A DNA stretch of 37,147 nt. Source: an uncultured bacterium. GTDB taxonomy: Bacteria > Verrucomicrobiota > Kiritimatiellia > RFP12 > UBA1067. Of the stretch, positions 25,933-34,185 are shown piece after piece. The notes under the pieces are model-generated. The model did no database searches and was not told the origin of the DNA. It was given only the letters and a program-made list of their open reading frames with translations. Position 1 is the stretch's first letter. The number at the start of each line of letters is the position of its first letter. The DNA lies in the NCBI GenBank assembly GCA_902779075.1, contig CACZAK010000055.1:1-37147 (forward strand), read 5' to 3'. The translations under genes and the position numbers were made by a program.

Positions 25933-28900
25933 GTGAAGAACATATTTTATCCATTGACCGTACTCGGATGTGCGCTGGTATGCCTTGCGTTCGCACGGGT
26001 GGCGGTGGGTGTGGAGTTTGCGCCGGACGGTGTGCCGTTTGTCGTGGCGGAAAAGGCTTGGCAGCCGGATGGTCTCGGTAACCACCGAGCCGTGGTGCGC
26101 GTGGCGGAGACGGGCGGCGTGGTGCGCGCCGTGCTGAAGTGGCGGCGCGTCGATCCGCAGCCGGAGATCAAGCGCGTGCTCGTGAAACATGCCGCGACGG
26201 GCGTGGACGCGGCGCATGTGGTCGCACGCAACGTGACGGCGGAGACGGGCGAGGTGTTCTTTGAGCCGACAGCGGGCGCAGGCGAGTACTTCATCTACTA
26301 CCTGCCGTACCGCGAGCGGAAGGGGTCGAGCGAGGGACGGCACCAGCCGCTGTGGAACGACTACTTTCCGGCGGATTACACGGATGCAGCGTGGCGGTCG
26401 CGGGGCGACCGCCCTACCGAGGCTGAAGTTTTGAGGTTTGAGAGCCGAACGGCGTTTGAGGCGTGGACTCCGATGGGACTTCGCGCTACGGCGGCGGAGA
26501 CGGCTGCCATTCGTCGGGCGCATCCGGAGAACCCGGTGGTGTTCACCGAAGACCGTGCAAATCCAATCCATCCCGCATCGTGGCTTCCCGCAAAGTGGGC
26601 GAAGGGGGCGGAGGTGCGCGATTCGTTTGCGGGCATGGCGCTGAAGGACGAATACTACGTGTGGCAGATTGCCCTGTGGACGCCCGGTGGCGCGCTGGAG
26701 GGCGTGAAGGTGAAGTTTTCGGATCTGATTTTAGACCCTGGTAGGGCGGTCGCCCCGCGACCGCCGCAGATTTCGGCATCTTCAATTACCTGTTTCAATA
26801 CAGAGGGCGTGAACTGGGATGGTCGACCTATGGACATCACGCTCGACGTTCCCGCGAACCGCGTGCAGCCGCTCTGGTGCGGCGTGATGATTCCGCCAGA
26901 TGCCGCACCGGGCGTCTATCGCGGTACGGCGACGATTACGGCGAAGGGGATGTCCCCGCGCGCGGTCGCGCTTGCGATTACGGTGTCGGACCAGACGGCG
27001 CGCGACCACGGCGACGGCGAGCTGTGGCGTCATACGCGTCTTCGGTGGCTCAATTCGCGCATCGGCGAAAGCGACACGCCCACGAAACCGTACAAGGCGA
27101 TGTCGTTTGATTGCGAGACGCGCAAGGTGGTCGCGTCAGAAAAGACGTTGACGCTGGCAGAGAGCGGACTCCCGGCGTCCATCAAGGTCAATGGACGCGA
27201 GGTGCTGAAGAAGCCGATGCGGTTCGTGGTCGTGACGGAGACTGGCGAGATTGAGATTGGCGCGGGGACGTTTGTGGAACGCGAGACGGAGGAGAGGGAG
27301 GCGAAAGGGTTTGTCGCGTGGAGGGTGAAAGGAAGACAGCAAGTGTACAACCGCAAGAATGCGGCGGGCACGGGGCGTCCGCCCTACCAGATTGACGTGA
27401 GGGGGCGGATGGAGTTCGACGGGTTTGTGCGATATGTCGTGGAGGTGGCGGCGGAAGGGGACGTGAAGGTGAAGGACGTGCGGCTCGTCACGGAATATAC
27501 TCCATACGCCTCGGAGTACTTGATGGGCGCGGCCTACATGGGGCGCGACGGCGGGAAGCGTCCGCAGGCATATTCGTGGGACTGGAAGAACGGCTGCTAC
27601 GACAGTTACTGGACGGGCGGTGCGGAGGCGGGCCTGCACGTCGAGTTCCGTGGCGGCGCGTACCATGGTCCGTTGATTGCGGATCGGTCGTACAGCTACA
27701 AGCCGCCGGCGGCGTGGGCGAACGACGGGAAGGGACGTCTTGAGTTCGGCGGCACGGACGGCATGACGGTCGTTGCGCGTACGGGCGAGACCGCGCTCTC
27801 CACCACGCCTCGTCGGTGGGAGTTCGACTTGAACATCACGCCGGTGAAGCCACTTGATCTGAAGAAGCAGTTCTCGCAGCGGTACTTCCATGCCGACCCT
27901 GCGCGCTTCGACGAAGTGGCCGCGACGACCGGCGCGAACATCGTGAACATCCACCATGCGCAGCTGCTGAATCCGGTGATCAACTATCCGTTTATCGTGC
28001 AGAAGGAGCTGAAGGACTACATCGCCGCACATCATGCGAAGGGGCGCAAGGTGAAGCTCTACTACACGATCCGGGAGCTGACGAACCATACGGCCGAGCT
28101 TCAGGCGCTGAGGAGCCTTGGCGGAGAGGTGATTGCGCCCGGAAACGCGCATGGCGCGCCGTGGATGTGGGAGCACATGGGGGAAGGATATCGTCCAGCT
28201 TGGTACGTAAGGATGTGGAATGGCAGCTACGTGGACGCGGCGTTCGTGACGAGTCCGCGCTCGCGATGGATCAACTACTACCTCGAAGGTTTGCGCTGGA
28301 TGTTCGAGAACTACGAGATCGACGGCATTTACATGGACGACGTGTGCTTCGACCGCACGGTGATGAAGCGCATGCGCCGTATCATCGAGAAGTACCGTCC
28401 CGGCGCGGTGGTGGACCTCCACTCCAACACCGGCTACTCCAAGGGGCCGATGAACCAGTACACGGAGTTCTTCCCGTACGTTGACCGCCTGTGGTTCGGG
28501 GAGTCGTTCAGGTACGACGAGATGTCACCTGACACGTGGTTCGTCACGTTCTCGGGGATTCCGTTCGGACAGATGAGCGAGATGCTGCAGGGCGGAGGCA
28601 ACCGGTGGCTCGGTGCCGTCTATGGCACGACGCGCCGCTGCTACATGGACTTCTCGGCAGGCAATCCCGGCGCGATCTGGAAGGCGTGGGCGGACTGCGA
28701 GATCGAGAACGCGCGTATGATCGGCTACTGGGACGAACATCCGGCGGTGACAACCGACTCGCCGGACGTGAAGGCCACGGCATTCGTCCGCGACGGCCGT
28801 ACGCTCGTCGCACTCGGCAACTTCGCGAAGGAGCCGCGCAACGTGAGGCTTTCCATCGACTGGAAGAGGATTGGCCTCGACCCGTCCACGGCGAAGATTG

Positions 28901-29001
28901 AGGCGCGGCCGATCCAGGGCTTTCAGGAAAGGCGCACGTTCGCCGCAGGCGAGGCGATTTCCATGCCCGCCAAGAGTGGCTGGATGCTCTGGATATGGTA
29001 G
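25933..29001 (+). CDS. Exported DUF6067/GH123-like glycoside hydrolase with repeat-derived insertions
   Basis: A 1022-residue exported enzyme. GTG 25933 begins a signal peptide (MKNIFYPLTVLGCALVCLAF) 10 nt after the previous gene. The N-terminal beta domains contain RFESRTAFEAWTPMGLRATA and ITCFNTEGVNWDGRP, recalling DUF6067/GH123-type proteins. The C-terminal barrel contains YEIDGIYMDDVCFDR (near 28312), with an Asp pair suited to catalysis, and a beta tail. Odd: three short stretches are encoded by GGTAGGG-family palindromic repeats at 26394-26418, 26740-26764 and 27367-27388. They give low-complexity segments (RSRGDRPTE, PGRAVAPRPP, GTGRPPY) that look like extra surface loops. The frame is intact. 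The substrate is unknown, perhaps amino-sugar-containing glycans. Confidence 0.78.
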   Translation: MKNIFYPLTVLGCALVCLAFARVAVGVEFAPDGVPFVVAEKAWQPDGLGNHRAVVRVAETGGVVRAVLKWRRVDPQPEIKRVLVKHAATGVDAAHVVARNVTAETGEVFFEPTAGAGEYFIYYLPYRERKGSSEGRHQPLWNDYFPADYTDAAWRSRGDRPTEAEVLRFESRTAFEAWTPMGLRATAAETAAIRRAHPENPVVFTEDRANPIHPASWLPAKWAKGAEVRDSFAGMALKDEYYVWQIALWTPGGALEGVKVKFSDLILDPGRAVAPRPPQISASSITCFNTEGVNWDGRPMDITLDVPANRVQPLWCGVMIPPDAAPGVYRGTATITAKGMSPRAVALAITVSDQTARDHGDGELWRHTRLRWLNSRIGESDTPTKPYKAMSFDCETRKVVASEKTLTLAESGLPASIKVNGREVLKKPMRFVVVTETGEIEIGAGTFVERETEEREAKGFVAWRVKGRQQVYNRKNAAGTGRPPYQIDVRGRMEFDGFVRYVVEVAAEGDVKVKDVRLVTEYTPYASEYLMGAAYMGRDGGKRPQAYSWDWKNGCYDSYWTGGAEAGLHVEFRGGAYHGPLIADRSYSYKPPAAWANDGKGRLEFGGTDGMTVVARTGETALSTTPRRWEFDLNITPVKPLDLKKQFSQRYFHADPARFDEVAATTGANIVNIHHAQLLNPVINYPFIVQKELKDYIAAHHAKGRKVKLYYTIRELTNHTAELQALRSLGGEVIAPGNAHGAPWMWEHMGEGYRPAWYVRMWNGSYVDAAFVTSPRSRWINYYLEGLRWMFENYEIDGIYMDDVCFDRTVMKRMRRIIEKYRPGAVVDLHSNTGYSKGPMNQYTEFFPYVDRLWFGESFRYDEMSPDTWFVTFSGIPFGQMSEMLQGGGNRWLGAVYGTTRRCYMDFSAGNPGAIWKAWADCEIENARMIGYWDEHPAVTTDSPDVKATAFVRDGRTLVALGNFAKEPRNVRLSIDWKRIGLDPSTAKIEARPIQGFQERRTFAAGEAISMPAKSGWMLWIW
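26394..26418 (-). repeat. GGTAGGG palindromic repeat inside CDS, inverted copy
   Basis: These 25 bp are the exact reverse complement of 26740-26764. The repeat reads GGTAGGG followed by a perfect 8-bp hairpin GCGGTCGC-CCC-GCGACCGC with a shared G. It encodes RSRGDRPT in the host frame. Confidence 0.85.
26740..26764 (+). repeat. GGTAGGG palindromic repeat inside CDS, direct copy
   Basis: Exact inverted partner of 26394-26418, 321 bp away in the same gene. It encodes GRAVAPRP between FSDL and the conserved CFNTEG motif. Confidence 0.85.
27367..27388 (-). repeat. Diverged GGTAGGG repeat inside CDS
   Basis: On the minus strand it reads GGTAGGGCGGACGCCCCGTG, differing from the other two copies by a few bases in the hairpin. 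It encodes GTGRPPY between VYNRKNAA and the conserved GRMEFDGFV motif. Confidence 0.6.
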
Positions 29002-29028
29002 TTGCAGTTTTTAAACGGAGAAATAATA

Positions 29029-32000
29029 ATGAAAGAAATGACGAAAACAATAATGCTGGCCGTCGGAGCACTGGCGGCATCCGCCTGTTGCGGACTTGAC
29101 ATCGGCGGGGCGCGCCTGAAGGGGCGTCCGCCGGAGACCCTGATAGCGTGCGGAGGCGGAAGCGTGTGGCTGCTCTCGCCGGATGGAAAGGTCGAGTGGC
29201 GAAAAGACCGCTGCGGGAACATACACCGCGCCGTCAAGCGCGGCGACAAGGTGTACTGGTCCAACGGTAACTTGTGGGTCACAGACATCCCATCCAAGAA
29301 GACGGATCTCTTCTACAGCCCCGCGAAGAGCAACGGGACGTACGGGTTCTGGATTACGGACGAGGGCACGATAGTCGTATCCGAGAACGCTACGGACTAC
29401 ATCACGGAGATGAAACTCGGCAGCAAGGAGGTCGTGACGCGCTTCAAGGGTGATCCTCGGGGAATCGACGGCAAGATGCCGGGTGCGCACCACCATTACC
29501 GCATGGTGCAGAAAACGGCGGCCGGCACATACCTCGTGTGCTGTTCCGGCGCAAACGTCGTGCGCGAGTACGACGCCAAGGGCACGCTCCTGTGGGAACA
29601 GCCCACGCCGGCGCTCGCGTTCGAGGCGTTCCGCCGCGCTAACGGCAACACACTCGTATCGCACCTCGGCGCGATTACGGAATACACGCCCGACCACAAG
29701 GTCGCATGGCGTTTCTCGTGTGAAGAAGCCCCAGAGCTGAAGCTCGCCAACCTCTGCGGAATCTACGAGCGCGCGAACGGCAACCTTGTTGTGGGTACGT
29801 ATGCTAACGGCGTGGAGGACGGCAGCCGCACAACCGCGTTTGAGGTCACGCGCGACAAGAAAATCGTCTGGAGCTACGCCCCGGCAGGTCGCCGCCTCTC
29901 CACGATGACAGTGCTTCCGTGTACTGTCGAAGAACCCGCATGGCCCGCCGTCACGAAGGAGATGCGTCCATGGGCGTACAACTGGTGGATGGGCTGCGCC
30001 GCCGACAGGGCGGGGCTCGAGCTCCAGGCGAAGGAGTTCGCGGAGGCCGGCATGGGCGGCTACCACGTGATTCCGATCTACGAGGCCAAGGAAGAGAAGC
30101 ATCCGAAGGTTGCGTTCCTTTCGGAGGAATGGACGCGCCTCTTCAATACAGCGGAGGAAACGGCGCGTGCGCGGGGCCTCGGCGTCGATCTCTCCATGGG
30201 ATGCGGCTGGTGTTTCGGCGGACCTTGGGTCTCGAAGGAACACGGCGGCTGGCATCTTGCGCGCATGTGGAACGGCGAAAAGCCCAAGAAGTCAGGGGCG
30301 CGTCTCCTGTGGGAAGGGAAGAACGAAAAAGGCAAGCGCATGGCCCTCTACTCCGTGCCGACTGGGTTTAAGGTGAAACGCCCACCAGAATCTGGCAAGG
30401 GGCTGATGATCGACCCGTTCTCGCCCGACGCCATGCGCGAGCACCTGAAGCCGTTCGCCGTCGCGCTTGACCGCCCGGGCGCCGTGGCCCCGCGCGCGTT
30501 CTACCATGACTCCTACGAGTACTACGGCGCATCCTGGACGCCCGCCCTGTTCGAGGCGTTCAAGGCGAAGCGCGGTTATGACCTGCGCGACCACCTGTCC
30601 GCGTTCGCAGGCGCGAGCGGCACGAAGGACGAACAGCTCCGCCTCCGCCACGACTACCGCGAAACGCTGTCCGACCTCATCCTCGACACGTTTACGATCT
30701 GGTCGGACTGGTGTCGCAAACGCGGTATCATCACCCGCAATGAGGCGCACGGCTCGCCCTCCAACTGGCTTGACTTCTACGCCATCTCCGATATCCCGGA
30801 GACAGAGATGTTCAACAAGGACCGCGACATCCTCGTCTCGAAATTCGCCTCGTCGGCGGCCCATGTGAAGGGCACGCGCCTTGTTGCCAGCGAAAGCTGC
30901 ACGTGGATCAACGAGCATTTCAACGCCTCGCTTGAGGAGGTGAAGGGGTTCCTCGACCTGCTCTTTCTCTCCGGCGTGAACCACATGTACTACCACGGTT
31001 GCTGCTATTCGCCCGCCGATGCCGCGTGGCCGGGCTGGTGCTTCTACGCGTCGCTCGAAATGAACCCGCGCAACCCCATCTGGCGTGACGCGCCGATTCT
31101 CAACGCCTGGATCACGCGCGTTCAGTCGCTTGCGCAGACTTCGGAGCCGGACGAGGATGCGCTCATCTACTGGACGCTCCACGACTACTGGCGCAACCAG
31201 CGCGAACTGTCTTTCGGTCTGGGCGTCTCCGGCAATGATTGGTTCGCGAAGACCGCTGTCGGCAGGACGGCGCGGCGTCTCTACACGGAGGGTGCGGCGT
31301 TCGACTTCGTCTCCGACCGACAGCTCGTCGCGCTTGCGCAGCAGCCGAAGCGGAAGTGGAATACGATCGTCATTCCGGATTGCGAGACGATGCCCGTGGA
31401 GACGGCGCAGAGCCTTGCGGCGCTTGCGAAGAAGGGATATAAGATCGTGTTCGACGGACGGCGTCCCGCAGACGTGCCGGGCCTGAAGGACGTGGAGTCC
31501 GGACGCGCCTCGCTCGCGAAGACGCTTGCGGAGATTCCGTCCGCGGACGTCAAGACCGCGGTGCGGCGCGAGCCGTTCAACGAGAAGGCGGGCCTTGCCT
31601 ACACGCGCTTCCGCCGTGGTTCGGACACGCTCTACTACGTGGTCAACCTCTCCGACAAGGCCGTGCGGGAAACCTTCCGTCCTACGGCGAAGACCGTAGG
31701 CGCGTGGCTGTTCGATCCAATGAGCGGCTTGATCAAGGCAGTCGCCGCGAAGGACGGCGCGGTGGAGCTGGCGCTCGAGAAGGGCGAAAGCGTGTGGGTT
31801 TGGTGTACGCCTTCGGGAGGGCCGCGCTCCGTCGCGGCCGAAAGAGCCGCCTCGTGGTCGCGCAACGACGACGGTTCGGAGAATCCGTTCTGCGGGACGG
31901 TCTGCTACCGGACGACGTTCACGCTGGGCGGCGATGGTGCGCGGAAAAGCGCGACGCTGGACCTCGGGCGCGTATGCGAATCGGCGCGCGTGAGCGTGAA

Positions 32001-32265
32001 CGGCGTCTGCGTGGGCGCGCGCATAATGCCGCCGTACCGCGTGGAGATTCCGGCGGGGGCGTTCAAGGCGGGCGAGAACGTCCTGGAGGTCGAAGTCACG
32101 AACGTCGGCGCGAACCGCATCCGCGACCTCGACAAGCGCAAGGTGGAGTGGAAGATATTCGGCGACATCAACATCGTCGGACGCAACTACCGTCCGTTCG
32201 ACGCCTCGAAGTGGCCGCTGCGCGACTCGGGTCTCCTTGGCCCTGTCACTCTATCATTACTTTGA
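29029..32265 (+). CDS. Beta-propeller / GH106-like fusion, exported (possible alpha-L-rhamnosidase)
   Basis: A 1078-residue exported protein with two units. After a signal with possible lipobox ASAC (MKEMTKTIMLAVGALAASAC), residues about 25-290 form a PQQ/WD-like beta-propeller: repeated blades such as GSVWLLSPDGKVEW, VREYDAKGTLLWEQ and FEVTRDKKIVWSY. From about residue 300 (MRPWAYNWWMGCAADRAGLE) it is GH106-like, with a long TIM-barrel region, a GATase-like segment and a C-terminal jelly roll (VSVNGVCVGARIMPPYRVEI). GH106 enzymes release L-rhamnose, for instance from rhamnogalacturonan. ATG 29029 has CGGAG 8 nt upstream. It follows the DUF6067-like gene by 27 nt, in the same operon. The specificity is inferred. 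Confidence 0.8.
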   Translation: MKEMTKTIMLAVGALAASACCGLDIGGARLKGRPPETLIACGGGSVWLLSPDGKVEWRKDRCGNIHRAVKRGDKVYWSNGNLWVTDIPSKKTDLFYSPAKSNGTYGFWITDEGTIVVSENATDYITEMKLGSKEVVTRFKGDPRGIDGKMPGAHHHYRMVQKTAAGTYLVCCSGANVVREYDAKGTLLWEQPTPALAFEAFRRANGNTLVSHLGAITEYTPDHKVAWRFSCEEAPELKLANLCGIYERANGNLVVGTYANGVEDGSRTTAFEVTRDKKIVWSYAPAGRRLSTMTVLPCTVEEPAWPAVTKEMRPWAYNWWMGCAADRAGLELQAKEFAEAGMGGYHVIPIYEAKEEKHPKVAFLSEEWTRLFNTAEETARARGLGVDLSMGCGWCFGGPWVSKEHGGWHLARMWNGEKPKKSGARLLWEGKNEKGKRMALYSVPTGFKVKRPPESGKGLMIDPFSPDAMREHLKPFAVALDRPGAVAPRAFYHDSYEYYGASWTPALFEAFKAKRGYDLRDHLSAFAGASGTKDEQLRLRHDYRETLSDLILDTFTIWSDWCRKRGIITRNEAHGSPSNWLDFYAISDIPETEMFNKDRDILVSKFASSAAHVKGTRLVASESCTWINEHFNASLEEVKGFLDLLFLSGVNHMYYHGCCYSPADAAWPGWCFYASLEMNPRNPIWRDAPILNAWITRVQSLAQTSEPDEDALIYWTLHDYWRNQRELSFGLGVSGNDWFAKTAVGRTARRLYTEGAAFDFVSDRQLVALAQQPKRKWNTIVIPDCETMPVETAQSLAALAKKGYKIVFDGRRPADVPGLKDVESGRASLAKTLAEIPSADVKTAVRREPFNEKAGLAYTRFRRGSDTLYYVVNLSDKAVRETFRPTAKTVGAWLFDPMSGLIKAVAAKDGAVELALEKGESVWVWCTPSGGPRSVAAERAASWSRNDDGSENPFCGTVCYRTTFTLGGDGARKSATLDLGRVCESARVSVNGVCVGARIMPPYRVEIPAGAFKAGENVLEVEVTNVGANRIRDLDKRKVEWKIFGDINIVGRNYRPFDASKWPLRDSGLLGPVTLSLL

Positions 32266-32397
32266 TTGTCCATGTAGAACATGTAAAACATATAAAACAT
32301 CTGTATTTTTACATGAGAACCAGTTGCAAAACCTTTCTTGCTTTAAGTTTTGCAATTGGCTCTACTTGATACGAGGTTCGTTAACACGAGAAAGAAT
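32266..32397 (+). repeat. A/T-rich spacer with nested direct and inverted repeats
   Basis: Three 9-bp near-repeats CATGTAGAA/CATGTAAAA/CATATAAAA lie at 32271-32297. CATGTAAAA (32280-32288) pairs perfectly with TTTTACATG (32307-32315). A second, 17-bp inverted repeat joins 32316-32332 (AGAACCAGTTGCAAAAC) to 32347-32363 with 2 mismatches. No U-tract follows either hairpin. Possible roles are operator, processing or partial termination site. Confidence 0.6.
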
Positions 32398-34185
32398 ATG
32401 ACAAGATACGCTTTTCTTGTGGGATGCATACTTTGCCTGCCAATCGTTGTGTGCGCACATGAATCGCACACTGACAACGCATACGTCGCCAAGTCCCGTT
32501 ATCTCGGCTTGATGGAGAAGGCCGTCGGTGCCTACACGCCGGAGCAGATTGAAAAGTACGTCGCCGAGACGGAAAAGAAGTGGATCAGCGAGCACGGCTT
32601 CGCACGTCTCACTTCCAACATCGGCATCCTGATTGCGCACGGACGCCTCCCGGACAAAAAGGACCTCTTCCGGCGCATGATGGACATCTGCTGCACGCAG
32701 ATTCCCAAGGCGAAAAGTCGGCACGGTTACGTGACTGGAAACGACTTCGCCGTGAAGGAGATTGTCCTCTGTCTCGACGAAGTGGCGCGGGCCGGGATGT
32801 TTCCCAAGGAGCAGATGGACGCCTGGCGCGCCGGAATCGCGTCAATCGTTCCGGCGATCACCTATTCCTGCCAGCCGAAGCCCGGCAGCAAGACGGCGCA
32901 CAACTGGTGCGTGTTCGGTGCAGCCAGCGAGCAGGCGCGCGCGTGGGCCGGACTCGGCGGAGACACGAACTACGTCGAGCGGTACGTTTCGGACCAGTTG
33001 CGCTTCTTCGACCCGAACGCCATGTACAAGGACCCGAACCAGCCGATGGTCTACGATTTCGTAACGCGTCTGCAGTTCGCGACAGCGCTTGACTTGGGCT
33101 ACGACGGTCCGTCGCGCGCGGCGTTGGAGGCGTTGATGCTGAAGTCAGCAGACATCACGCTCGCCATGCAGTCCGCCACGGGCGAAATCCCGTTCGGCGG
33201 GCGCAGCAACCAGTTCCTGCACAACGAGACGTTCTACGCGGCGCTGTGCGAATGGTACGCCGCGTGGTTCAACCGCAGAGGAGACGTGGCGCGTGCGCGT
33301 CGGTTCCGCCTCGCGGCGCGGCGGGCGGTCGATTCGCTTGACTACTGGCTGTCGCGTCCGTCCGTGCGCCACGTCAAGAACCGCTATCCGCTCGCCACGC
33401 GCTATGGATGTGAAGATTACGGTTACTTCAACAAGTACATGGTCACGATGGGTTCGTGGGCGTACTTGGCGTTCCGTTTCGCGGATGAAACCGTTCCTGT
33501 GCCTACGAAAGAAACCATTGCCGCAGCGGACGCCGCCTCGGTATTTGCGATGTCCCCTGCCTTCCACCGCACGCTTCTCAACGCCGGCGGGTACACGGCG
33601 GAGTTCGACCTCGCCGCCGACACACATTACGACGCGTCCGGTCTCGGACGGCTCCAGCACCGTGGCGCCCCGCCGATGCTCTGCCTCTCCGTCCCGTTCG
33701 CGCGCAAGCCTTCCTACAAAATCGACATCACGAACTCCACGACCCTGGCAATCCTCCCCGGATGCCGTGTGGACGGCGAATGGCGCTACGCCTATAGTCC
33801 GAGATACCGCCAGAAAGAGCTTTCCGCCGCCGACGGACGTGCCCGCGCGGTCTTTTCCGTGTCGTGTACCAACATGCCGCCGCTCCGCTGGGAGTCCGTG
33901 CTTTCTTCTGCTACCGGACATTGGATGAGTCTCACCGGAGCCGACGAGCTTGCGTTTACGCTTCCCGTGTTCGCGTTCGACGGCGAGCGCGCGGCCACCA
34001 TCTCCGCTGACAAGAAGGTGATACGGGTCTCCTTCGATGGATGGACGTGCCGCTACACCACGTCCGGCGAATTCGTCGATACGGGCATCGTCTATGCGAA
34101 CCGCAACGGACACTACCGCCGTTTCGAGGCGCGCGGCAAAAAGCGCCTCAACGTGAGAATGATCATCAAGCAGTCCGGGCGTTAA
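32398..34185 (+). CDS. Exported protein of unrecognised family, (alpha/alpha)-toroid-like
   Basis: A 595-residue product with a Sec signal (MTRYAFLVGCILCLPIVVCA, cleavage about after CA). Residues 30-350 are helical with repeated aromatic and His positions (SKTAHNWCVFG, GEIPFGGRSNQFLHNETFYA, YPLATRYGCEDYGYFNKY). Residues 370-590 look like beta-sandwich (YTAEFDLAADTHYDASG, LGRLQHRGAPPM). This two-domain plan resembles polysaccharide lyases and heparinase-like proteins, but I do not see a motif that assigns a family. ATG 32398 has GAGAAAG just upstream. Its position after the propeller-GH106 gene suggests a role in the same glycan breakdown. Its TAA overlaps the tilS stop on the other strand. 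Confidence 0.65.
   Translation: MTRYAFLVGCILCLPIVVCAHESHTDNAYVAKSRYLGLMEKAVGAYTPEQIEKYVAETEKKWISEHGFARLTSNIGILIAHGRLPDKKDLFRRMMDICCTQIPKAKSRHGYVTGNDFAVKEIVLCLDEVARAGMFPKEQMDAWRAGIASIVPAITYSCQPKPGSKTAHNWCVFGAASEQARAWAGLGGDTNYVERYVSDQLRFFDPNAMYKDPNQPMVYDFVTRLQFATALDLGYDGPSRAALEALMLKSADITLAMQSATGEIPFGGRSNQFLHNETFYAALCEWYAAWFNRRGDVARARRFRLAARRAVDSLDYWLSRPSVRHVKNRYPLATRYGCEDYGYFNKYMVTMGSWAYLAFRFADETVPVPTKETIAAADAASVFAMSPAFHRTLLNAGGYTAEFDLAADTHYDASGLGRLQHRGAPPMLCLSVPFARKPSYKIDITNSTTLAILPGCRVDGEWRYAYSPRYRQKELSAADGRARAVFSVSCTNMPPLRWESVLSSATGHWMSLTGADELAFTLPVFAFDGERAATISADKKVIRVSFDGWTCRYTTSGEFVDTGIVYANRNGHYRRFEARGKKRLNVRMIIKQSGR

Noticed and set aside
27136..28422. 428-codon minus-strand open frame opposite the DUF6067-like gene
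   Set aside because: His/Arg-rich antisense shadow; the plus-strand frame holds conserved domains throughout.
29011..30255. 414-codon minus-strand open frame opposite the propeller-GH106 gene
   Set aside because: Composition is antisense-like (Arg/His/Ala rich) and no recognisable domain is present.
30474..30500. Sequence resembling the GGTAGGG repeat inside the GH106-like gene (encoding PGAVAPRA)
   Set aside because: It lacks the GGTAGGG head and a perfect hairpin, and the peptide runs directly into an apparently native FYHDSYEYYG motif.
32271..32300. Short-spaced repeats as a mini CRISPR array
   Set aside because: Units are 9 bp, contiguous and without spacers, and no cas gene is present.
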